This document shows positions 17,350 through 24,803 of a stretch of 64,000 nt of DNA, one piece after another. Under the pieces are notes generated by a model, which was not told where the DNA came from, did no database searches, and saw only the letters and a program-made list of their open reading frames with translations. A program made the translations under genes and the position numbers. Within the stretch, counting starts at the first letter, position 1. Each line of letters starts with the position of its first letter. Location of the stretch: positions 20,608 through 84,607 of the forward strand of contig CAJUMC010000008.1 in assembly GCA_910587085.1 (NCBI GenBank), in the 5' to 3' direction. The DNA comes from an uncultured Lachnospiraceae bacterium (GTDB taxonomy: Bacteria; Bacillota; Clostridia; Lachnospirales; Lachnospiraceae).

Positions 17350-18660
17350 ATGGCATACTACAAAAACATATCCTATCTGATCAGCCATGTTTTCCTGATG
17401 CTGTATATCTATCTCTTTATTGCCTCCCGTTATTCCGGTAAAAAAACAGCGGGAATCTGCGCCTCCTCCTTCAGTGCGCTCTGTTCTCTTGACCTGCTCA
17501 AGCTGAACCTGTTTCCGGACAGTCAGCTGTGCTATTTCGTCGTAACTCTGCTGCAGATCATTGTCACGCAGTTTACCGGATTTTTTATATCCAAAAAGCG
17601 GGACAGCCGTGCTGTTTTCGCCGGACTCAGCGCATCCAGCTATGTAATTGCCGGAAGCGTCGTGTCAACCGTCCTGTATTTATGGACAAAAAACATGCCC
17701 TTCTCTCTCGCCGGAGGCGCCGCAACGCACGCGGTTATTCTGCTGGTGCTTTACACAAGGATACGTAATATCTGGCTCAATTATCAGAATAAAGAGTCCA
17801 TGAAAAGCTGGTGGGAGCTGTGCCTGATCCCGGTATTTTTCTACTGCAGCTTTTCCTTCCTCGCATTTTGCCCCTTCTCCCTGGACGACCACCCGCAAAA
17901 CATTCCGGGCGTAATGCTTTTTATTATTACAATGTTTATCTCCTATGTGGTTGTGCTGCGGTATGTGGCAAGCGAATCCCAGCGGACCGAAATCGGCTGG
18001 AAAAACATAATATATGAGTCCTACATTAAGGGTCTGGAAAACCAGTATGCTCTGATCGAACAATCCGAAAAAAACTTAAGAATTCTGAGGCATGACATGA
18101 GGCATTATTCCGGCATGATCGACTCTCTGCTGGACCAGGGAGAGTACGGCGAAATCAAAAAGATCACGGCGCACATCCATTCCGTGGCGGACGCAAACCG
18201 CGTGACAAGATACTGTGAAAATCTGGTCGTCAACACCGTACTCTCCTGCATGATGGAGCAGGCGCAGGCACACGGCGTCGAGGTCCATTCCGATATCCAT
18301 ATCGCCGGGAAGCTTCCCGTCAACAGCTATGAACTTGCCATGGTAACGGCAAATCTTTTTGAGAACTCACTTGACTGTGCCAGGAATCTGGATAAGAAAG
18401 AACGGTTCACCGATCTTAAAATCCGCTGCGAAGAAGATCATCTGCTGATTCATATAAAAAACAGATATCATGATGAAATTCTGTTTGACCCCGAAACCGG
18501 GCTTCCCAAAAGCGTACGGGGAGCAAATCATGGTCTTGGCATGCAGAGCGTTCAGGCCTTCTCGGACAAAATCGGCGGGAATTTCAGCTGCTGCTGTGAG
18601 GACGGCCTGTTCCACGCCGTGCTGTTTGCGAAATTTGCGAAATATCCGGCTGTTTTGTGA
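17350..18660 (+). CDS. GHKL-type sensor histidine kinase (AgrC-like)
   Basis: The 436-residue protein has six or seven N-terminal TM helices (about 8-205) without a large extracellular loop, the architecture of peptide-sensing AgrC-type kinases. After them is a dimerisation helix with RHDMRHY (likely phospho-His248) and a GHKL ATPase domain with N-box NLFENSLDCA and G-box GANHGLGMQSV. The gene starts 12 bases after the response regulator with a GGGG-type ribosome site, so the pair is cotranscribed. The ligand is probably membrane-proximal or a peptide; the divergent 45-residue product is the obvious candidate. Confidence 0.92.
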   Translation: MAYYKNISYLISHVFLMLYIYLFIASRYSGKKTAGICASSFSALCSLDLLKLNLFPDSQLCYFVVTLLQIIVTQFTGFFISKKRDSRAVFAGLSASSYVIAGSVVSTVLYLWTKNMPFSLAGGAATHAVILLVLYTRIRNIWLNYQNKESMKSWWELCLIPVFFYCSFSFLAFCPFSLDDHPQNIPGVMLFIITMFISYVVVLRYVASESQRTEIGWKNIIYESYIKGLENQYALIEQSEKNLRILRHDMRHYSGMIDSLLDQGEYGEIKKITAHIHSVADANRVTRYCENLVVNTVLSCMMEQAQAHGVEVHSDIHIAGKLPVNSYELAMVTANLFENSLDCARNLDKKERFTDLKIRCEEDHLLIHIKNRYHDEILFDPETGLPKSVRGANHGLGMQSVQAFSDKIGGNFSCCCEDGLFHAVLFAKFAKYPAVL

Positions 18661-18693
18661 AGAAATAGCAGCCGGAATTTTCCCGGAGTATGC

Positions 18694-18699
18694 TATACT
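18694..18699 (+). promoter_or_regulatory. Extended -10 promoter candidate for the GGDEF gene
   Basis: TGCTATACT gives a TGN-extended TATACT -10, about 115 bases before the start of the diguanylate cyclase gene. No good -35 is visible, which extended -10 promoters can tolerate. Confidence 0.45.
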
Positions 18700-18812
18700 G
18701 AAATTAAATGCCGGGCCGGGCGGAAGGCAGCAGCTTTCTCCGGGGCCTTCGTTATTCTGCTTTGAAAAGAGCCCTCCGGCAAGCTTTCCAAAATTACAGG
18801 GGGAAGTTATCC

Positions 18813-20723
18813 ATGCAGAAAATTTTTGTAAAATATACGGTAATTATCATTACGGGAGCCGTTTTTCTCATTCTCTTCATCAATTTTCTGTTCAGCTGGC
18901 GCATGCTGGAAAGCCAGCAGGCCGGCGCATTCCGGGCAAAAATCGAGCAGATCATACATACGCTGGAGAACAACAAGGCGGAGCTGGCCCTGATGAACGA
19001 GAATCTGGACGAGGATTATCTTACCAGGGCAAAGGCTGCCGCATACGTGCTGGATCATCTGGAAGAGGTTATGGATGTGTCAGAAATGCAGTACCTTGCG
19101 AAGCTGCTCAATGTAGACGAACTCCACTACATTGACGAAAACGGTATGATTGTGGCCGGCTCGGTTTCCAAATACGTCGGGATGAATATGGCTGATCACG
19201 ACCAGACAAGCGCCTTTCTCGTTCTTCTCGACCGCAGCAGAGAGCAGAACTGGCTGATTCAGGAGGCGCGCCCGAACGCGGCGGAAGGGAAAAACATGCA
19301 GTATATCGGAGTCGCCGGAAAAAGGCTGAAGGGCTTTATACAGGTCGGCTTCGAACCGAAACGGCTGATGGAGGCGCAGTCCAGAAACACCTACGATTAT
19401 ATTTTCTCCCGGTTTCCGACGGACGCAGCAGAAGAATTTTTTGCGGTTGACGGGGCAACCGGAGAGGTACTCGGGCATTCCGATCATATCGACAGGCAAT
19501 TTACGGCAGAATGCTACCAGCTGGAGGAGCTTGAGGAAAATTCTAGGGGCATTTACAAAAACGGACCGGACAGCCGGCCGATGTTTCTGGTCTGCAGATC
19601 TTATGAGGATGTACTGATCTGCGCCGCCCTTCCGGGAGAGGTTATTTTCAAAAAACTTCTGAGCGGCACCCTTCGCACACTGATTTATCTGCTGCTCATC
19701 GAAGCTGCGGTTCTGTTTTTACTAAATTATCTTGTCCGTCAGAAGGTTGTGGCCGGAATGCACCGCATGATCGAAAGCCTGGCGGCCATAACCAACGGAA
19801 ATCTGGCGATGACGGTGGCTGTCGGCGGAAACCGCGAGTTTGAAGAGCTGAGCGCCGGGATCAACACCATGGTAAAAAGCATAATCCAGATATCCAACCG
19901 GACGTCCGCAATCATTGAAATGAGCGGCATTCCTCTGGCCGCGTTTGAATACGAGCGCGGCACGGGACATGTTTTTGCCACCTCAGGGCTGGGAACGCTA
20001 CTGAATATCTCGAACGAAACAATTGCCGGTCTGTGCCGGAATGCGGATCGGTTCGATCAGTACATCCGTCAGATCATGCAGAATTCCATCGAAGGGGAAG
20101 AGGATGTCTATCCGATGAGCGACTCAAAATATGTGCGCATCCATCTGTCCGAGCAGCAGGGAAAAAAACTCGGTGTAATTACGGATGTTACAGGTGATAT
20201 TACAGAAAAAAACCTCATGAGATACGAAAATACGCATGATTCGCTGACCGAGCTCTACAAATATCAGCATTTTCAGCGGCTGGCCGAGAACCTTCTGCAA
20301 ACCATGCCGGCCGGAAAGATCTGCGCGGCCGTCATGCTGGATCTGGATTATTTCAAGGGCATCAACGACACCTTCGGCCATGACGTCGGAGACCGGTATC
20401 TCCAGAGCTTTGCGGCCGTTCTGCGCGCCATGCCGCCGGAGCACTGTCTGCCCGCAAGACGCTCCGGAGACGAATTCTGCATGCTGATTTTCAACTACGA
20501 AAACAGGTCTGATGTGATCGGGCAGCTGGAGCATTTTTATGAAATGCTCGGAAAAAATCTGGTCACCCTGACCGAAAAGCAGGCCCGAACAATCAGCGCG
20601 TCGGCGGGCTTTGTATGGACCGGGGACGCCGGCTCAGCGCTTTCCGAACTGCTGAGCCGCGCAGATGAGGCACTTTATCAGGTTAAGAAAAGGGCGAAGG
20701 GAACCTACGGGGAGTATGTCTGA
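18813..20723 (+). CDS. Membrane diguanylate cyclase with Cache-like sensor, HAMP and GGDEF
   Basis: The start at 18813 (GGGGGAAG six bases upstream) gives 636 residues. A TM helix (about 7-28) is followed by a 260-residue extracellular domain with a long N-terminal helix and a YLAKLLNVDELHYIDENGMI segment typical of double-Cache sensors. A second TM (about 285-307) leads to a HAMP-like linker (AITNGNLAMTVAVGGNREFE), a PAS-like region, and GGDEF with DSLTELYKYQHF, LDLDYFKGINDTFGHD and RRSGDEF (SGDEF at 551-555, a variant compatible with activity). It would synthesise c-di-GMP in response to a small extracellular ligand. Second of three c-di-GMP proteins here. Confidence 0.9.
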   Translation: MQKIFVKYTVIIITGAVFLILFINFLFSWRMLESQQAGAFRAKIEQIIHTLENNKAELALMNENLDEDYLTRAKAAAYVLDHLEEVMDVSEMQYLAKLLNVDELHYIDENGMIVAGSVSKYVGMNMADHDQTSAFLVLLDRSREQNWLIQEARPNAAEGKNMQYIGVAGKRLKGFIQVGFEPKRLMEAQSRNTYDYIFSRFPTDAAEEFFAVDGATGEVLGHSDHIDRQFTAECYQLEELEENSRGIYKNGPDSRPMFLVCRSYEDVLICAALPGEVIFKKLLSGTLRTLIYLLLIEAAVLFLLNYLVRQKVVAGMHRMIESLAAITNGNLAMTVAVGGNREFEELSAGINTMVKSIIQISNRTSAIIEMSGIPLAAFEYERGTGHVFATSGLGTLLNISNETIAGLCRNADRFDQYIRQIMQNSIEGEEDVYPMSDSKYVRIHLSEQQGKKLGVITDVTGDITEKNLMRYENTHDSLTELYKYQHFQRLAENLLQTMPAGKICAAVMLDLDYFKGINDTFGHDVGDRYLQSFAAVLRAMPPEHCLPARRSGDEFCMLIFNYENRSDVIGQLEHFYEMLGKNLVTLTEKQARTISASAGFVWTGDAGSALSELLSRADEALYQVKKRAKGTYGEYV

Positions 20724-20820
20724 CCGGCACAATACAGTACTTTCTGCCGCAGCGCTCCGCTCCGGTTTGTCCCCCGGATGCGATTATCCGCTGACAGGCT
20801 CCCAGAACAGCTGCCTTTCC

Positions 20821-21771
20821 TTATTCCTCCAGATTTTTCGTATAGCGGCACCGCGGGAACTCGCTGCAGCCGTAAAACTGCCGCCCCGCACCCTCGCCCT
20901 TCGAGACGGTTCGCAGAACGAGCGGCGCTCCGCAGCGGGGACATTCCGGTTCCGCCCTGTTCTTTGCCTCCGCTGCTTTCCTGCGTTTTCCTCCCGCGCC
21001 GGCCCGCCGCGCCTCCGCTTCGTATTTTACCAGAATCTCTTCATACTTCTTCGAGTAATCCGACCGGTCGGGCAGATTTTTATCGAGGAAAAATTCCGCC
21101 AGCCTTCGCATCTCTTCATCGCTGTAAGAAGTATTCACCGCCCCGTCATGCTCCCGGATATAATTGATCAGCTGATCTGCGCGGATCACCTGATCCTTTA
21201 CCTCCTTTTTTGCAAATCTCGCATTCAGGTAAGTTTTCGGATTTGCCAGTACAACAACCGCCTGATAGGTGCTCTCGGAGCTTTTTCCGAAGAAAAGCTT
21301 TTTCAGAATGCTTTCTTCCTGCTCCCGCATTTCCCGGATTACAAGGCGGTGCCGCTCATTCTGGGTGATCGGCGAATACAGCCCCTCCTTTACCGGCTTT
21401 CCAAACAGCTCGTAAGTCCGGATAAAGCTGCCGCTGCTATCAATCTCGATGTTCCCGATGAGGTTTTTGCATTCGATAATGTAGATTCTCCTTCTTGTGA
21501 CAACCAGATAATCAATCTGCGCCTGCTTTCCCTTGTGCTCAAAATACAGGTCATGCAGGATAAGCATATCCATTCCGCTGTTTCTCAATTCAAATGCGAT
21601 ATTCCTCTCCCCTGCAAGCCCGTAGGCTGCCAGCTTAACCTGCTTCTCAATCTCCTGCTTCAGCTCCCCGTCGGCTCTCCCGGAGAGCACCCGCATTTTC
21701 TCTATAAACAGCTCCGCGTCACTGTCCTCCTTTAAAAAGACAGGCCCGATTTTTTTCTGAAACAAACCCAT
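20821..21771 (-). CDS. NERD-domain protein with C-terminal topoisomerase-type zinc ribbon
   Basis: Start MGLFQKKIGP at 21771, with AGGAGGAAGAG upstream, gives 316 residues. Residues about 55-170 form a NERD (nuclease-related) domain: GLAGERNIAFEL, IDYLVVTRRRIYIIECKN (the D and E-x-K of the nuclease fold) and SPITQNERHRLVIREM. A helical region follows, then a basic linker and a zinc ribbon CPRCGAPLVLRT with GRQFYGCSEFPRC, as in topoisomerase I C-terminal zinc fingers. The combination is a common architecture of uncertain role, suggested to act in DNA processing. It converges with the upstream diguanylate cyclase and is divergent from the EAL fusion gene. Confidence 0.88.
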   Translation of the reverse strand: MGLFQKKIGPVFLKEDSDAELFIEKMRVLSGRADGELKQEIEKQVKLAAYGLAGERNIAFELRNSGMDMLILHDLYFEHKGKQAQIDYLVVTRRRIYIIECKNLIGNIEIDSSGSFIRTYELFGKPVKEGLYSPITQNERHRLVIREMREQEESILKKLFFGKSSESTYQAVVVLANPKTYLNARFAKKEVKDQVIRADQLINYIREHDGAVNTSYSDEEMRRLAEFFLDKNLPDRSDYSKKYEEILVKYEAEARRAGAGGKRRKAAEAKNRAEPECPRCGAPLVLRTVSKGEGAGRQFYGCSEFPRCRYTKNLEE

Positions 21772-21961
21772 TTTTCTCTTCCTCCTGCGTCCGTTGGTAT
21801 TGCATCTCCTGCGTATCTTCATAAGCCTTTGTTCCGCACCGGCGGGCCGCGCCGTCCCCGGCGCCGGCCTTATCCCATATTTCCCCCGGATTCAACAATT
21901 ATTTTACTGCACGCTAATCTGTTTGTAAAGGAAATTGCCGAGAAAAAAGGATGCTTTCCGC

Positions 21962-21990
21962 TTCACAAGCCCTGTTTTATTTGCTAAAAT
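21962..21990 (+). promoter_or_regulatory. Promoter candidate for the C_GCAxxG_C_C-EAL gene
   Basis: TTCACA (21962-21967) and TAAAAT (21985-21990) with a 17-base spacer; transcription would start about 113 bases before the ATG at 22110. Confidence 0.6.
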
Positions 21991-22109
21991 ATATTTATCG
22001 CAGGCAGCGCCGGCAAAAGCGGCAAAGGCCGGAAACGCTGCAGCGCACTGCCGGAGCCGGTCTGCTCCTGCAAAACAGCAGCATGCAATTGCGAAAAGTG
22101 AGGTGCGAT

Positions 22110-23870
22110 ATGACACATAAGGAAAAGGCGGAGCAGCTTCTGCGTCAGCAGTATCATTGCTCGCAGGCATTGTTCGGAGCCTTTGCGGAGGATTTCGGGC
22201 TGGATCTGAAAACGGCGCTGCGGATCAGCACCTGCTTCGGAGCAGGAATGCGGCAGGGCGGAACCTGCGGCTGTATAACAGCTTCCCTGCTCGTGCTCGG
22301 GATGGCGTTCGGCTATTTTGATTCGCAGGATCGGGAGCAGGAGGCTTACGGAAACCGGAAAACCGAGGAATTCATACGGAGCTTCACGGAACGGATGGAA
22401 GGGGTCATTTACTGCCGCGATATTTTGGGCAAGGATATCTCCAGGCCGGAGGACATGATCCAGATCCGCAGGGAAGGCCTTATTTTGAAAAAATGCCCCC
22501 GGGCAATGAACATAAGCATTGATATTTTAGAGGATATGCTGGCCGATTATCTGAAAAACATCGCGGAAAGCAGCATCCATCTGGAGGATATCCCGGAAAA
22601 CGAGCTGCACCGGACTCTCAAGGGAATTGGAAAACGCAACCGGTTCCGCAGAAATGTCACCAACCTGCTGTACACCTCGAAGCGGGAAATCGGTTTTATC
22701 CAGTTTGATATCTGCAAATTCAAGATTATCAACGACCTGTACGGAGAGAAATTCGGCGACGAAATTCTGCATTTCATTCTCCATGAGCTGGCGGGCTGCT
22801 GCAGGGGGGATCAGTATTTTATCCATCTGCGCAGTGATGTCTTTATGGTTGTAACGGAATACGACCGGGAGGAAGAACTGACGGATTTGATACACAGGCT
22901 GGATCAGCGGATCAGCTGCTTCAAGGACGTTAAGCTCCAGCTGGTGTACGGTGTTTATTCTGCGGAGGATCGCAGCATGGAGCTTCGCCAGATGGAGGAT
23001 CGGGCCGCCATGGCGCGCAAAGCAGCCAAAAAGAACAGCCTTTCCCAGATTCTGTTTTACCGGGAACAGTTTAAGGAACAGCTGTACAACCGGAAGTTCA
23101 TAGAGGAAAACATGCAGGCCGCCATCGCGGGACGGCAGTTTAAAATGTATCTCCAGCCGAAATACAGTATTGCGAAAAACGAGATTATCGGCGCGGAAGC
23201 TCTCGTGCGCTGGCGGCATCCGGAGCGCGGCATGATCTATCCCGATCAGTTCATACCGATTATCGAGGAAAACGGCTTTATCCAGAAAGTTGATTATTAT
23301 ATCTGGGAGGAGGCCTGCCGGTTTATAAAAAAGTGCGCGGATGCGAATCTTCCGCCTATCCCGGTTTCGGTGAACGTCTCACGGCTGCATCTGAGGGACA
23401 ACAAGTGCATCGGCGTGCTCTCCGATCTGATCCGCGCCTACGGCATCTCCAGAAAGCTTCTCCAGCTGGAAATTACGGAGACGGCCGACGACCGGCAGAT
23501 TACCCGAAAGGCGCTCCAGCTGAAAGCTGAGGGCTTTACGCTGCTGATGGATGACTTCGGCAGCGGCTATTCCTCACTGAATATCCTTCTGGAAACACCG
23601 TTTGACGTAATCAAGCTCGACCGAAAATTTATCGAAAACATGATGGTGACAAAAAAGGGCCGCCTTATCCTCGAGCAGGTCGTTTCGATGGCCGGAAAGC
23701 TGAAGCTCGGGCTGCTTGCGGAGGGCGTAGAGACAAAGGAACAGATCGCCGTACTGGAGCGCATCGGCTGCGACCAGGTACAGGGCTATTATTATGCAAA
23801 GCCGATGCCGGCGGAAGAATTCCTCCGGCTGCTGAAAAGACAGGGCGTGAGTGCGGACGTACCGGAGTAA
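22110..23870 (+). CDS. C_GCAxxG_C_C redox-type domain fused to degenerate GGDEF and intact EAL (c-di-GMP phosphodiesterase)
   Basis: The ATG at 22110 (MTHKEKAEQLL) follows GAGGTGCG and gives 586 residues. Residues 1-145 match the C_GCAxxG_C_C family: C17 in HCSQALFGAF, C42 in STCFGAGMRQGGTCGC with C53/C55, C102 in YCRDILGKDIS, C129 in KKCPRA. Normally this is a stand-alone protein of about 140 residues thought to be redox- or metal-active. Residues 165-315 are a GGDEF domain whose signature has decayed (RSDVF at 241-245), so no cyclase activity is expected. Residues 325-575 are an EAL domain with the catalytic residues in place: EAL (363-365), N422, E456, DDFGSG (481-486), K502, E538 and QGYYYAKP. 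Likely a c-di-GMP hydrolase gated by a cysteine sensor. Confidence 0.9.
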   Translation: MTHKEKAEQLLRQQYHCSQALFGAFAEDFGLDLKTALRISTCFGAGMRQGGTCGCITASLLVLGMAFGYFDSQDREQEAYGNRKTEEFIRSFTERMEGVIYCRDILGKDISRPEDMIQIRREGLILKKCPRAMNISIDILEDMLADYLKNIAESSIHLEDIPENELHRTLKGIGKRNRFRRNVTNLLYTSKREIGFIQFDICKFKIINDLYGEKFGDEILHFILHELAGCCRGDQYFIHLRSDVFMVVTEYDREEELTDLIHRLDQRISCFKDVKLQLVYGVYSAEDRSMELRQMEDRAAMARKAAKKNSLSQILFYREQFKEQLYNRKFIEENMQAAIAGRQFKMYLQPKYSIAKNEIIGAEALVRWRHPERGMIYPDQFIPIIEENGFIQKVDYYIWEEACRFIKKCADANLPPIPVSVNVSRLHLRDNKCIGVLSDLIRAYGISRKLLQLEITETADDRQITRKALQLKAEGFTLLMDDFGSGYSSLNILLETPFDVIKLDRKFIENMMVTKKGRLILEQVVSMAGKLKLGLLAEGVETKEQIAVLERIGCDQVQGYYYAKPMPAEEFLRLLKRQGVSADVPE

Positions 23871-23890
23871 CGCAGCTTACCCCGCGGCCC

Positions 23891-24373
23891 TTATTTTCCG
23901 GACACAATGGATTCCAGCGGGATCTGCTCGAGCTCCCAGCTTCCGTCGGCATGTATGGTGATGAGCTCTGCGCCCCGCTGCGCCGTGTCGTCTTCGATCC
24001 CGGGCATTGCCAGATAGTCTATGCTCATGCCGTAGGTCAGCCGTATCCCTTTGTATTCGAGCGACATGTTATTGTAATGGTCATGGCCGCAGAAAACGGC
24101 TTTCGTGCTGCCCAGTTCAAGCATCCTGTCAAAAAGCCGGCTCGGATAGTCGGAGCAGCAGACTTTATTCCGCATTTTCTCTCCGTTCTCGCCGAAAAAA
24201 TATGTCACCTCATCGCTGCCCTGCTCGTACAGTTCATAGGCGATCCGGTACTGCTGGAGCGGGATATGGAAAACACCATGGACGGAATGGTATGTCCCGC
24301 CTCGCTGCTAAGCCGCCGTACCTCCGACGCATACCATTCCACCTGATCGTCGCGGAGCTTGTCCATGCCTTTT
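23891..24373 (-). pseudogene. Metallophosphoesterase remnant, 5'-truncated and frameshifted
   Basis: From 24373 the frame reads MDKLRDDQVEWYASEV, then GHTIPSMVF; a one-base loss in a T-run at about 24270-24273 shifts the frame, and the protein continues as HIPLQQYRIAYELYEQG, then VTYFFGENGE to 23891. The C-terminal metal motif CGHDHYNN and the family-typical GIRLTYGMSIDY are present, but the N-terminal half with DxH, GDxxD and GNHD is missing. Both defects argue for a pseudogene. A plausible start at 24208 would yield only a 105-residue tail. Confidence 0.8.
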
Positions 24374-24551
24374 CCTCCCTGCTTTCGCGGCTGTCCTCCG
24401 GCCCCGCCAGGAAATCCTGCCTGAAGTTTTCCGGCCGACGACAGTAGCCCGCGTTTTTTCTGACATGACCGACCGGTCAGAACCGCGGATACCGGTTCTT
24501 TTAAGAGGCGGCATTCCGCCTCCTCAAACAGCTTGCGGTTAATCCTACTGC

Positions 24552-24578
24552 AAAAATAAAAGGAAGGGCACCCCTTCC
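24552..24578 (-). terminator. Rho-independent terminator of the orphan transcript
   Basis: A 7-base perfect stem GGAAGGG/CCCTTCC (arms 24572-24578 and 24562-24568) is followed on the minus strand by TTTTATTTTT. Confidence 0.75.
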
Positions 24579-24637
24579 CACTCATACAGACTTACCTTAA
24601 TGATTCGCTTATAAAAACAGAAGGAAGCTGTACAACA
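24553..24637 (-). ncRNA. Putative small RNA of about 85 bases, or attenuated leader
   Basis: A strong promoter (24644-24672) and a terminator (24552-24578) on the minus strand define a transcript of about 85 bases with no complete gene. It contains AAGG followed ten bases later by AUG-AGU-GGG, so a peptide of a few codons could be translated into the terminator stem, which would make it a leader of the broken gene downstream. Either a small RNA or an attenuator; I cannot tell which. Confidence 0.45.
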
Positions 24638-24643
24638 GGATAA

Positions 24644-24672
24644 AGTATACCAAAAAACAGCACACCCTTCAA
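24644..24672 (-). promoter_or_regulatory. Promoter of the orphan transcript
   Basis: TTGAAG (24672-24667) and TATACT (24649-24644) on the minus strand with a 17-base spacer. Confidence 0.75.
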
Positions 24673-24699
24673 GAATCCTCGGAAAAAATCCGAAATCCC

Positions 24700-24730
24700 T
24701 TGACTTTCCCCCTTACTGTAATGCTACGAT
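24700..24730 (+). promoter_or_regulatory. MerR-type promoter/operator with 19-base spacer
   Basis: TTGACT (24700-24705) and TACGAT (24725-24730) are 19 bases apart, the overlong spacing of promoters that MerR-family activators untwist. The spacer contains the dyad TTACTGTAA (24713-24721). It lies 73 bases before the MerR-type gene at 24804, so autoregulation is likely. Confidence 0.75.
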
Positions 24731-24803
24731 AGGCTTGCAGGGCAGCGGCTGCACGGAAAGCTGTGGCCTGCGGCATAAACAAAGCTTGGAACAGGAGAGG
24801 ACT

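Noticed and set aside
23891..24208. 105-residue tail of the phosphoesterase as an intact gene
   Set aside because: The metal-binding N-terminal half is missing and the upstream sequence continues the same protein in a shifted frame, so it is part of a pseudogene.
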